DNA of 7,868 nucleotides from the NCBI GenBank assembly GCA_025356695.1, contig JANXSE010000086.1, positions 1 through 7,868 of the forward strand. The letters are read 5' to 3'. Source of the stretch: Betaproteobacteria bacterium. GTDB taxonomy: Bacteria > Pseudomonadota > Gammaproteobacteria > Burkholderiales > SG8-41. The stretch's first letter is position 1; each line of letters begins with the position of its first letter. Made by a program: the position numbers and the translations under genes. Below the pieces are notes generated by a model, which made no database searches, was not told the origin of the DNA, and saw only the letters and a program-made list of their open reading frames with translations. Positions 1 to 6,638 of the stretch are shown piece by piece.

Positions 1-41
1 GGCTCGCGCCGTTGCAGCCAGTCGGCGGCGAATCCGCTCAT
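1..41 (-). CDS. Probable SAM-dependent methyltransferase, N-terminal fragment
   Basis: Only the first 13 codons and two bases of the next lie in the window. The ATG at 41-39 shares an ATGA overlap with the TGA stop of the upstream glycosyltransferase gene, which is a typical coupled start. No Shine-Dalgarno sequence is obvious, as often happens with coupled starts. The readable protein begins MSGFAADWLQRRE. I recognise a start of the type M-S-G-F-x-A-D-W-L-x-x-R-E-P from class I SAM-dependent methyltransferases encoded next to PTPS-like and GT4 genes. None of the SAM-binding motifs is inside the window, so the function is inferred from this short N-terminus and its neighbours. If correct, it would methylate the product of the upstream pathway in the cytoplasm. 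Presence of a gene here is fairly secure; its family is moderately so. Confidence 0.6.
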   Translation of the reverse strand, partial: MSGFAADWLQRRE

Positions 42-1090
42 GCGGCGAGCCGGTCTAAGGCTGCGGCCCAGCGTTGCACTGCGGTGGGCCAATCGGGCAG
101 GGCTGCGGCAGCGAGCGCAGCGTTCGCAGCGAGGCGGTTGCGTAGCGCTGCATCGGTAAATATTTGCCGCAATGCTGTGCTGAGTGCCGCGACATCGCCC
201 GGCGGCACCAGCAGCGCCGCGTTTGCAGGCACGGTGTCCGGAATGGCGCCGGCGCTGGTAGCGATGACCGGCAGACCGTGGGCGAGCGCTTCGGCGTAGG
301 CCATGCCGTAGCCTTCGTGATAAGACGGCAGCACAAAAATATCGGCATGCCGGTAGGCGTCGGCGAGCAGTTCTGCCGGCTGTTCACCGGCCAGCGTCAC
401 CCGGTCGTCGAGTTGATGCGCGGCGATGGCGTTGCGCAGCGCGGCGGCAGCGGCGCGGTCGCGTTCGAGGCTGCCGATGCAGGTGAGATGCCAGTCGAAT
501 TCGCGCAGACCGGCCAGCGCGTTGACGAGCAGCAGATGGCCTTTGCGCGGCACGACGGTACCGACTGCGAGTAGATGCATTGTCGCCGATGCATTTCGCG
601 TGCCGGTATTTGCAGGCTTGACGGTGCCCGGTGCGACAACCTCGACGCGTTGCGCTGCGACCCCGGCGGCGATGACTGCGCGGGCCGTGTGTGCGCCCGG
701 ACAGATAATGCCGCGCAACAGCGGCCACAGCCGCGCTTCGAGCGCTGCGTAGTTACGTGCTGCGGCATCACTCAAGCCGGTTTCAAGCGATAGCGGATGG
801 TGAATGAAACCGATCAGGCGCAGGCGCTTTGCTGCGGACATTAAACAATCGCCGAATGCTGGCAGTGCAAGGCCATCGATCACGGCGACGCTGCCATCCG
901 GCAATCCGGCGAGTGCGGTGGCGACAACCGTACGCGCGCCGTCATCCGCATCGGGATAACGGCCCGCCAGTTCAACCACTGCTACCGTGCGGCTTGCCGC
1001 GCGCAGTCCTTCCACCACCTTGCGGTCGAACAGATAACCACCGGTCAGTTGATCGAGCAGTCCCGGCAACAGGAACGTTACTGCGGTCAA
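38..1090 (-). CDS. GT4-family glycosyltransferase
   Basis: The 350-residue protein looks like a retaining GT-B glycosyltransferase of family 4 (Glycos_transf_1 fold), which moves a sugar from a nucleotide-sugar donor to an acceptor. Visible marks are an N-terminal TGGYLFDR at about 16-23, GFIHHPL at 94-100, the donor-domain start LLAVGTVVPRKGH at about 173-185 with Lys183, and the E-x7-E signature at Glu259 and Glu267 within HEGYGMAYAEALAHGLPVIAT. There is no signal peptide or membrane segment, so it should be cytosolic. The start is a TTG at 1090-1088 that overlaps the TGA of the PTPS-like gene as TTGA; a GAAGG lies about 9 nt upstream, and no better start is nearby. Its position between a PTPS-like and a methyltransferase gene suggests a small-molecule acceptor, perhaps a pterin-like compound, rather than lipopolysaccharide. 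Donor and acceptor cannot be read from the sequence. Confidence 0.9.
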   Translation of the reverse strand: MTAVTFLLPGLLDQLTGGYLFDRKVVEGLRAASRTVAVVELAGRYPDADDGARTVVATALAGLPDGSVAVIDGLALPAFGDCLMSAAKRLRLIGFIHHPLSLETGLSDAAARNYAALEARLWPLLRGIICPGAHTARAVIAAGVAAQRVEVVAPGTVKPANTGTRNASATMHLLAVGTVVPRKGHLLLVNALAGLREFDWHLTCIGSLERDRAAAAALRNAIAAHQLDDRVTLAGEQPAELLADAYRHADIFVLPSYHEGYGMAYAEALAHGLPVIATSAGAIPDTVPANAALLVPPGDVAALSTALRQIFTDAALRNRLAANAALAAAALPDWPTAVQRWAAALDRLAA

Positions 1091-1491
1091 TGCAGGGAAC
1101 CTTCAAAACCGGCCCATGCCACCGGCGATTCACGCAGCACGACGCGCATGGTGGTCAGCGCTTCGGCAGTGCCGGGCCCGAGCGCGCCGCTTGCGATCTG
1201 CACTTTCAGGCGGCGAAAAATTTCGCCGGCCATGAATTCTGTGGTGGTGTTGCGGCCGCGCAGTTCCGGCAGTGTGTCGAGGTTCTTGAAGTTGAGCGCA
1301 GCCAGTACTGCACGCAATGCCTGCAGCGCTAGGCCGATGTCGCAAACGAGGTTGTTGCTGTCGAGTTCGGCGCGGCGGAATTCGACATCGACGCCGTAGG
1401 TTGCGCCGTGCAATTGCTGCGCCGGGCCGAAGACCTCGCCGTTAAAGCTGTGGGCAATCATGATGTGGTCGGACACTGCGAGACTGTACAT
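1087..1491 (-). CDS. Divergent PTPS/QueD-like protein (6-carboxytetrahydropterin synthase family)
   Basis: This 134-residue protein has the size and motif order of the 6-pyruvoyl-tetrahydropterin synthase/QueD family, whose members act on 7,8-dihydroneopterin triphosphate. Conserved features are AHSF with His14 (Zn ligand), LHG with His28 (Zn ligand), CDIG at 50-53, TTTE with Glu85, and LRES with Glu121, the Glu that anchors the pterin ring in the family. By my hand alignment to E. coli QueD, the catalytic Cys is Ala24, the third Zn His is Ala30 (LHGAT instead of LHGHS), and the Asp-His pair of LDHxxLN is Asn67-Phe68. Standard synthase activity is therefore doubtful. The reading frame stays open further upstream, but the ATG at 1491 is preceded by a good GGAG, gives the normal family length and avoids overlap with the dehydrogenase. 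It ends in a TTGA overlap with the glycosyltransferase gene. Database names such as 6-carboxytetrahydropterin synthase would be family labels only. Confidence 0.85.
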   Translation of the reverse strand: MYSLAVSDHIMIAHSFNGEVFGPAQQLHGATYGVDVEFRRAELDSNNLVCDIGLALQALRAVLAALNFKNLDTLPELRGRNTTTEFMAGEIFRRLKVQIASGALGPGTAEALTTMRVVLRESPVAWAGFEGSLH

Positions 1492-1499
1492 TGAGGAAT

Positions 1500-1503
1500 C
1501 TCC
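1500..1503 (-). promoter_or_regulatory. Ribosome binding site of the PTPS-like gene
   Basis: On the minus strand GGAG stands 8 nt before the ATG at 1491, in the 16-bp gap after the dehydrogenase stop. It decides the start, because the same frame is open further upstream through the dehydrogenase gene. Confidence 0.65.
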
Positions 1504-1507
1504 GGGC

Positions 1508-2488
1508 TCAGGAATAGTTGACGACATGACAGAGTGTGCCGTCGGGTTTGTCAGCCAGGCGCGCGAGCGTTGCCGGCAGATCGGCAAACGCGCTGCTGCC
1601 GCTGAGCAGGGTATCGAAGCGTGCGTCGACGAGCAACTCAAGCGCCAGTGACAAGCGGCGGCGATGGCTCCAGCGTGCGCGCTGCGCGGTGGCAACGGCG
1701 CCGACCTGCGACGAGCGCAGTATCAGACGACGCGAGTGAAACGCTTCGCCCAATGGCACCGCCACCATGCGATCACCATGCCAGCTCATTTCGATGACGG
1801 TCGCTTCGAACGCAGCGAGGCGCAGTGCGGTGGCGAGCCCGTCTGGGTTGCCGCTGCAATGGATGACCAGGTCGGCATCACCGGTCGCCTGCTCGGGTGT
1901 AACGAAGGTGCACCCAAGCTGCGCGGCAACCGCAGCGCGGCGCGGGTCGGTGTCGATCAGTTGCACCTGCACGCCGGGTATGCGTGTTGCCAGTGCGGCG
2001 ATAAGGCAGCCGACCACGCCGGCGCCGACGATGGCAATGCGATCACCGATCTGCGGCGCCGCATCCCAGAGGCCGTTGACTGCGGTTTCCATATTCGCGG
2101 CGAGCGCGCCGCGCGCGTCGGTTACTGCATCCGGCAACGCTATGACTGCGGCGGCCGGCACAACATAACGATCCTGATGCGGATAAAGACAAAACACGCG
2201 CCGCCCTTTTAATTCCGACGGACCGGCCAGCACGCGGCCGACCGAGGCGTAACCGTATTTCACCGGCGCAGGAAAATCGCCTTCCTGAAACGGGCAGCGC
2301 ATGGTTGCATATTGGCTTGCCGGTACGCGCCCCTGAAAGACCAGACTTTCGGTGCCGCGGCTGATGCCGCTGCAAAGCGTCTGCACCAGCACTTCATCCG
2401 GCGCCGGTGTGCGCAGCGCGGCAGCGCGGATTTCGCCGCGACCGGGCGCCGTTATCCAGAACGCTTTTGCGTTCAGGTCTTCAGCCAT
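1508..2488 (-). CDS. MDR-family (zinc-type) alcohol dehydrogenase-like oxidoreductase
   Basis: The 326-residue protein is a medium-chain dehydrogenase/reductase. An N-terminal catalytic domain includes [12 protein letters not shown] at 38-49. A Rossmann domain follows, with GAGVVG at 155-160 and a strand-2 end LIDTD at 177-181, whose acidic residue suggests NAD(H). The GISRGTE motif and overall length match MDR proteins related to the BchC group (2-desacetyl-2-hydroxyethyl bacteriochlorophyllide dehydrogenase and relatives). Cys39 sits at the usual first catalytic-zinc position, but the GHE that supplies the His ligand in classical enzymes appears as GYA in [10 protein letters not shown] (78-86). 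The four-Cys structural zinc loop is also absent. It may therefore be zinc-free despite how the family is usually labelled. The ATG at 2488 overlaps the reductase gene upstream by 8 bp, and 16 bp separate its stop from the PTPS-like gene. It probably oxidises or reduces a pathway intermediate; the substrate is unknown. Confidence 0.88.
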   Translation of the reverse strand: MAEDLNAKAFWITAPGRGEIRAAALRTPAPDEVLVQTLCSGISRGTESLVFQGRVPASQYATMRCPFQEGDFPAPVKYGYASVGRVLAGPSELKGRRVFCLYPHQDRYVVPAAAVIALPDAVTDARGALAANMETAVNGLWDAAPQIGDRIAIVGAGVVGCLIAALATRIPGVQVQLIDTDPRRAAVAAQLGCTFVTPEQATGDADLVIHCSGNPDGLATALRLAAFEATVIEMSWHGDRMVAVPLGEAFHSRRLILRSSQVGAVATAQRARWSHRRRLSLALELLVDARFDTLLSGSSAFADLPATLARLADKPDGTLCHVVNYS

Positions 2489-3278
2489 GAAAATTGCATT
2501 CGATCATGATGTCATTGCCCAGAGTGAAACGTCGCGTGCGCGGTCGCAGACTATCACGCAGATCGCTGATCTCGGGCAGGATAACGCTGGGGCGCCCTGA
2601 ACCGATCAACATGGGAACGACCGTGAGTTGCAGGCGGTCGAGTGCGCCGGCAGTGAGAAAGTGCGATACCGTGACGCCGCCGCCTTCAACGAATATCCAC
2701 GTCAGGCCGCGCTGCGCCAGTATGCGGCGGATTTCATGCGGATCAAGCCCTGCTGCGCCGCAGGAGATCGGTACAACTTCGGCCTGACCGACGGCTTCGC
2801 CGGCGCGTGCGCGGCCGGTTGCAGTAAACATCAAAGTCGATGCCGCGCCGTCGTTGAATATGCGCTGACTGCCGTCGAGCCGGCGCTCCGGATCGATCAC
2901 CACGCGCAACGGGTTGGCGCCGTCGCAACGCCGCACCGTGAGCTGCGGGTCATCGTGGAATACGGTGTTGGCACCGATTACCACGGCGTCGGACAAGGCG
3001 CGCATGCGGTGTGTATGCAGAAGATCGGCGGCGCCGCTCAACCAGCGCGATAGTCCGCTGGTGGTGGCGATGCGACCGTCGAGACTTTGCGCGAGATGGC
3101 CAATGGCGAACGATTCTTTTTGCCGCGCCGCGCACAACGGCGCGTAAAGCTCGTAGAGCGGCGATTTGCGCAGTGGCGGCACGTCACCGCCGCGCCACGC
3201 CAGCAGTTCCTGCCATTCCGCCATTTCCTGCGCATCGATTTCCTGCGCTATTTCTGTGTTGTTGACTGTGCTGTCCAT
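2481..3278 (-). CDS. Stand-alone RibD C-terminal (DHFR-like) reductase domain protein
   Basis: The 265-residue protein matches the RibD_C/dihydrofolate-reductase-like fold, which in riboflavin synthesis reduces the ribosyl side chain of a pyrimidine with NADPH. Diagnostic stretches are [14 protein letters not shown] at 59-72, [26 protein letters not shown] at 91-116, and [15 protein letters not shown] at 194-208, with PMLIGSG at 222-228. There is no N-terminal zinc deaminase domain; residues 1-55 are a charged leader of unknown role. Together these suggest reduction of a pteridine or pyrimidine precursor by a paralogue rather than by housekeeping RibD. I chose the ATG at 3278 because GGGA lies 4 nt upstream. 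An in-frame TTG at 3305 would overlap the secreted-protein stop as TTGA and add nine residues, but has no visible ribosome binding site. The 3' end overlaps the dehydrogenase start by 8 bp. Substrate not determinable. Confidence 0.87.
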   Translation of the reverse strand: MDSTVNNTEIAQEIDAQEMAEWQELLAWRGGDVPPLRKSPLYELYAPLCAARQKESFAIGHLAQSLDGRIATTSGLSRWLSGAADLLHTHRMRALSDAVVIGANTVFHDDPQLTVRRCDGANPLRVVIDPERRLDGSQRIFNDGAASTLMFTATGRARAGEAVGQAEVVPISCGAAGLDPHEIRRILAQRGLTWIFVEGGGVTVSHFLTAGALDRLQLTVVPMLIGSGRPSVILPEISDLRDSLRPRTRRFTLGNDIMIECNFHG

Positions 3279-3301
3279 GGTTTCCCGGCGGCTGCTATTT
3301 T

Positions 3302-4243
3302 TCAATGCGACGATGTAGTGACGAAATCTTCGAAGACAATATCCGGCGCGCTCAAGTTGTGTTGCGACTGTTCGATACGCCCGAAGCGCGCGGCGGGCGA
3401 GTTGATGCGGTTGAACGCCAGTATAGGATCAGAGAGTTTGCCGGAAGTTGCCGCGGGCCAGGCGGCGACAGCGACATCCGCCTGCGCCGGCGTGACGAAC
3501 ATCGAACGCAGCGCGGCGAAAGGCTGCCCGGCGCCGGCCGGCGGATCGAGCGTGAGCGCGAGGCTCAACCGCGTGCGCGTCGCATCACTGACCGTCAGCA
3601 CGCCGCTCGCGCCGTTGCGAAACGCCAGCCAGAAGGTCAGCGACGCCGCATCGAAAACGATTTCGCGGATGGCGACGAAAGGGCGCGATGATTCCTCGAT
3701 CGGGCCGAACAGAAAAGAGCTGCCGTAGGCGCTGTCTTCCAGCGCAGCCGGCGGCAGCGGTTTGGCGCGCCAATAACCATCGGCCGGGTAGACCACCAGA
3801 ATTTCGATGTCGCGCGGTGCGCCGCGTTTCAATAATTGCACCAGATGCAGGCCGCGCTCGTTTTTGCCACCGACGATAAAGTCCACCACATCGGGCCGCC
3901 AGTTGGTGGGGAAGGTATGTCCGACCAGTCGGATCGCCGCATCTTCATACAGCGTCACTGTGCGCGCGACAAAGTGGAATTGCGGATCCTGCGACATGTC
4001 GCAGTGGCTGAAGTCGGGCGCGGTGCTGTCGTTGTTTACCGCCGCAATGTACGGCGGATGCTCGGCGCCGATGCGAAACGCGCTGACGCCGGCGCCGAGA
4101 ATTTTTATATAGACATTGTCTTCTTCGGCGCAACGCGTGGTGCGACTGGCGTTGACGAAATCCACCGCGACGGCGGCGACGGCGTCGTGCACCATGCACC
4201 AGGCGGCGGTGAAGAACAGAATCGCCAGCGTTGCGCGCTTCAT
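3302..4243 (-). CDS. Secreted (periplasmic) protein of unknown function
   Basis: I do not recognise this 313-residue protein. The first 23 residues form a signal peptide: basic KR, a hydrophobic core (ATLAILFFTAAW) and an AVA-type cleavage site before Ala24. Cys16 lies in that core but AAWC is not a lipobox, so it is probably not a lipoprotein. The mature chain has two Cys (38 and 81), which could form a disulfide, and many short alternating hydrophobic stretches (for example IEILVVYP at 146-153 and SLTFWLAFRN at 201-210) that suggest beta structure. There is no later membrane segment. The ATG at 4243 overlaps the TGA of the opgH-like gene as ATGA, so translation is probably coupled to the glucosyltransferase. 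Classical operons pair OpgH with periplasmic OpgG, but I see no OpgG signature. It might help handle the exported glucan, which is only an inference from position. Confidence 0.8.
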   Translation of the reverse strand: MKRATLAILFFTAAWCMVHDAVAAVAVDFVNASRTTRCAEEDNVYIKILGAGVSAFRIGAEHPPYIAAVNNDSTAPDFSHCDMSQDPQFHFVARTVTLYEDAAIRLVGHTFPTNWRPDVVDFIVGGKNERGLHLVQLLKRGAPRDIEILVVYPADGYWRAKPLPPAALEDSAYGSSFLFGPIEESSRPFVAIREIVFDAASLTFWLAFRNGASGVLTVSDATRTRLSLALTLDPPAGAGQPFAALRSMFVTPAQADVAVAAWPAATSGKLSDPILAFNRINSPAARFGRIEQSQHNLSAPDIVFEDFVTTSSH

Positions 4244-6015
4244 TTGGCCGTGCCCTGCGATGTCGGTGCGCAGGCCGCGAACAAGGCAGCCGTTTCCGGC
4301 AGCGCGGGCAGGCCGGCTTCTTCCGGAATGCGGCAGATGCCGGCGACAGCAAAGGCGCGGCCGATCGCCGGATAGGCGCTCACCATGGCGAGCGGTATTG
4401 CCGCCGCGAGCCCGAATACCATTGGCGCCCAGAACCAGATCGCACCCGGTGCGACCCGCCACATCCACACCGCGAAGACAAACCCGAGCAGGGTCTGCGG
4501 CCACAACACGCGCGCGGCCAGCCGGAAGGGCACGCTTTCGGCATCGCGTTGCTGCGAGGTCCAGCCGATCTGGCGGCCGAAGGGCAGTCCCAGCATGAAG
4601 AGGGTGACCGCAAGCGCCGAGACAGGCGCAATCAGCATCGAGAAGACGATCTCAAGAAATGTACTGATCAGAATGCGCGTCACACCGCCGTAGGCTTGCC
4701 GCAGCCGCCGCCGCGCCAGCACGTCGGTGAGCGTGGCGAATTTCGGCGCGAAGGTCATCGTCATGGTGACAATAAAAAGGATCACACCGAGATCGAGCCG
4801 GAACGGCATCTCGCGCACCAGCCCCAGCAGCATGAAGCCCAACCACGCCGGTGCACCGAGGTACATGGCAATCGCCAGCGCGATCTGGCAGCGGCTTACC
4901 GGCAGCAGACCGGGCATTGCAAGGAAATGAAAGTACTGCATATTGCCCTGGCACCAGCGCAAATCGCGGCGAATGAATTCGGGCAGCGTCGGCGGGTTTT
5001 CCTCCCAGCTGCCGTCTTCGTCGGGCAGCACCCGCACTTCAAAACCGGCGCGTCGCATCAACACCGCTTCGAGTTGATCGTGGCTCAACACATGACCGCC
5101 GAGCGGCGGTGTGCCCGGCAGCACCGGCAGATCGCAGTGCTGGATAAACGGCGCCAGACGCAGGATCGCGTTGTGGCCCCAATACGGCCCGCAGTCACCC
5201 TGCCAGCTTGCCGCGCCCAGCGTGTACGAGCGCATGCCAAGCCGCATGCCGAACTGGAAAATGCGCGCGAACGGGCTCGCACTCGGCAGCCCGGTCACCA
5301 GCGTTTGCAGTATGCCGATGCGCGGTTGCACTTGCATGATGCGCACGAGGCGCAGCATTGCCGCGGGCGTCATCACGCTGTCGGCATCGAGCACAATCGC
5401 GTACTCGTGTTGCGTGCCCCAACGCTCGCAGAAGTCGCGGATATTGCCGGCTTTGAAGCCGGCGCTGTGCTCGCGGCGGCGATAAGTAATTTCAAGCGCG
5501 GCGCCGAAGCGATCACTGAGCGCCGCCGCGATTTGCTCTTCCGCGGCGATGATGGCCGGCTGGTTGCTGTCGCTGAGCAGGTAGAGGTGAAACCAGCGCG
5601 ACTCGCCGCCGGCAACGAGACCTTCGAGCATCTGCTGCAGATTGCGCTGCAGGCGCGCCGGGTCTTCGTTGCGGATGCACACCAGCAGCGCGGTGTTGCT
5701 GGCGATTTTTTCGTCACCGCTGATGCTGCGCAGATGCGGCGCGACCAGTGCCGCCGGATCACGCGCGAACGTCATCAGTGAAAAGCCGATGACGGCATTC
5801 CAGAAACCGATGGTGGTCCACGGCAGCGTCAACGCGAACAACAGAACCATCGCGATGCCAAGCGGATCAGGGGCGCCGATGAAAAGTGTTGCCGCCATCA
5901 GGCAAAGCAACGCGGCGGAACTGGCGATGACGAGGGTGGCAAAACCAAGGCGCCGCCAGCGCAACGCGATGCCTGCATTTTTATGCCCGGAGGCGCTTGC
6001 TAACGGTACTTCCAT
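4240..6015 (-). CDS. opgH: OpgH/MdoH-like glucan biosynthesis glucosyltransferase (short form)
   Basis: This 591-residue inner-membrane GT2-family enzyme resembles OpgH/MdoH, which uses UDP-glucose to build the backbone of osmoregulated periplasmic glucans. Two N-terminal membrane segments (about 23-47 and 50-82) precede the cytosolic catalytic domain. That domain has Asp149 in LLSDSNQ, Asp210-Ala-Asp212 in VLDADS, a family stretch WQGDCGPYWGHNAI, Asp313 in LSHDQLEA, and RRDLRWCQGN at 349-358 (the Q/RxxRW-type motif). About four further membrane regions follow (376-400, 406-428, 448-480 and the segments from about 505 to 550). It is much shorter than the 847-residue E. coli protein because the long cytosolic N-terminus is missing. 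I chose the ATG at 6015. A TTG at 6129 would add 38 residues but would overlap the preceding gene, and the added stretch lacks a recognisable feature. Its stop overlaps the secreted-protein start. No opgG lies in the window. Confidence 0.88.
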   Translation of the reverse strand: MEVPLASASGHKNAGIALRWRRLGFATLVIASSAALLCLMAATLFIGAPDPLGIAMVLLFALTLPWTTIGFWNAVIGFSLMTFARDPAALVAPHLRSISGDEKIASNTALLVCIRNEDPARLQRNLQQMLEGLVAGGESRWFHLYLLSDSNQPAIIAAEEQIAAALSDRFGAALEITYRRREHSAGFKAGNIRDFCERWGTQHEYAIVLDADSVMTPAAMLRLVRIMQVQPRIGILQTLVTGLPSASPFARIFQFGMRLGMRSYTLGAASWQGDCGPYWGHNAILRLAPFIQHCDLPVLPGTPPLGGHVLSHDQLEAVLMRRAGFEVRVLPDEDGSWEENPPTLPEFIRRDLRWCQGNMQYFHFLAMPGLLPVSRCQIALAIAMYLGAPAWLGFMLLGLVREMPFRLDLGVILFIVTMTMTFAPKFATLTDVLARRRLRQAYGGVTRILISTFLEIVFSMLIAPVSALAVTLFMLGLPFGRQIGWTSQQRDAESVPFRLAARVLWPQTLLGFVFAVWMWRVAPGAIWFWAPMVFGLAAAIPLAMVSAYPAIGRAFAVAGICRIPEEAGLPALPETAALFAACAPTSQGTAK

Positions 6016-6075
6016 GCGAACTTCAGCCTTGCACCGTACGAGACCCGCAACGATACCCGAGTTTTGTCGCGGCGT

Positions 6076-6091
6076 AGCAGGGAATCCTGCT
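6076..6091. repeat. Small inverted repeat between the GFA-like and opgH-like genes
   Basis: AGCAGG and CCTGCT (minus-strand reading) form a 6-bp perfect stem around a 4-nt ATTC loop, 22 bp after the GFA-like stop. No T-run follows it on the minus strand, so it is at best a weak attenuator or a chance hairpin. The rest of the 97-bp gap (6016-6112) contains no promoter I find convincing, although a promoter for the long operon could be here. Confidence 0.3.
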
Positions 6092-6112
6092 TTAATCGAG
6101 GATTTCGGAACG

Positions 6113-6523
6113 CTATTTGTATTCGTCAAAGTGCGGCAGTTCCGTTGGCGGAACGTACCACGATGATCTGGATTTCCAGAAAATGCTGTTCTCGGGCCGG
6201 TGGCCCGGATCGTTATCGAGCGTACCCGCCGGGATCAGCATGTTTTCCGTGGTTTTCACCTTGTGCGGCATGCGCGTGCCGCAACGCGGGCAAAAGGACA
6301 CCGCAAAGCGTTCGGAATCCGGGTGATTGAAGCGCTTGACCAGCGCTGTTCCTGCAGTCCATTTGAACTGCGTTTCCGGCACGAAGAGGTTTGCGGCATG
6401 TGCGCTACCGCTGGCCTTGCGGCAACGGCTGCAATGGCAATAGCGGAATGTCGCGAACGGCGGCTTCGCTTCGAATTTAATGTCGCCGCACAAACAACTG
6501 CCGTTAATGGTTTCTGCTGACAT
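6113..6523 (-). CDS. GFA/CENP-V-family zinc-binding protein
   Basis: The 136-residue protein belongs to the GFA family, founded on glutathione-dependent formaldehyde-activating enzyme (Gfa) and shared with CENP-V. The zinc ligands are in place: Cys10 and Cys12 in SCLCGD, Cys29, Cys31 and Cys34 in YCHCSRCR, and Cys78 and Cys81 in FCPRCGT. The GSAHAANLFVP segment (39-49) is also typical. The length is normal for a single-domain member. The ATG at 6523 has GGAG 7 nt upstream. Most family members have no proven activity and the family's formaldehyde-glutathione role has been disputed, so I name it by fold only. It lies 97 bp upstream of the opgH-like gene on the same strand and may be transcribed separately; its 5' region is shared with the divergent amidohydrolase gene. 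Confidence 0.9.
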   Translation of the reverse strand: MSAETINGSCLCGDIKFEAKPPFATFRYCHCSRCRKASGSAHAANLFVPETQFKWTAGTALVKRFNHPDSERFAVSFCPRCGTRMPHKVKTTENMLIPAGTLDNDPGHRPENSIFWKSRSSWYVPPTELPHFDEYK

Positions 6524-6545
6524 GCCTGTTCTCCACCGAGTGATT

Positions 6546-6560
6546 GAGCCGGCCCGGCTC
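6546..6560. repeat. Inverted repeat in the divergent intergenic region
   Basis: GAGCCG and CGGCTC are separated by GCC, giving a 6-bp perfect stem in the 115-bp region between the GFA-like gene (minus) and the amidohydrolase gene (plus). It lies 23 bp upstream of the GFA-like start, so it could be an operator or a leader hairpin for that gene. It is short and GC-only enough to be chance. Confidence 0.3.
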
Positions 6561-6610
6561 TGTTGATTTTGCGCGTGCTGCGCCGATTACGTTACCATCA
6601 CGGGCTCAAA

Positions 6611-6616
6611 TAATAA
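6611..6616 (+). promoter_or_regulatory. Possible -10 element of the amidohydrolase gene
   Basis: TAATAA is a near match to TATAAT in a GC-rich background and would place transcription start near 6622, giving a leader of about 17 nt. There is no good -35 box at 16-18 bp; TTACGT at 6588-6593 is poor. It is therefore only a candidate. Confidence 0.25.
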
Positions 6617-6638
6617 AGACGTACTGCACGGGAAAAAC

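Noticed and set aside
1492..1695. Upstream extension of the PTPS-like frame through the dehydrogenase gene
   Set aside because: The extra 68 residues are in another frame of the dehydrogenase and have no family similarity. The ATG at 1491 has GGAG at proper spacing and gives normal length.
3087..3728. A 213-codon plus-strand open frame across the RibD_C and secreted-protein genes
   Set aside because: No recognisable motif, low-complexity composition, and it spans two well-supported genes on the other strand.
4244..4504. Upstream extension of the secreted-protein frame
   Set aside because: It would bury the signal peptide and lie inside the opgH-like gene. The ATGA overlap at 4240-4243 is the natural start.
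4231..5781. A 516-codon open frame on the plus strand antisense to the opgH-like gene
   Set aside because: Its protein is rich in Arg, His and Gln with no domain, and the minus-strand frame has clear OpgH motifs. Long antisense frames are common in GC-rich genes.
6016..6129. An upstream TTG start adding 38 residues to the OpgH-like protein
   Set aside because: It would overlap the GFA-like gene by 17 bp and start in a region with no ribosome binding site. The ATG at 6015 begins just before the first membrane segments.
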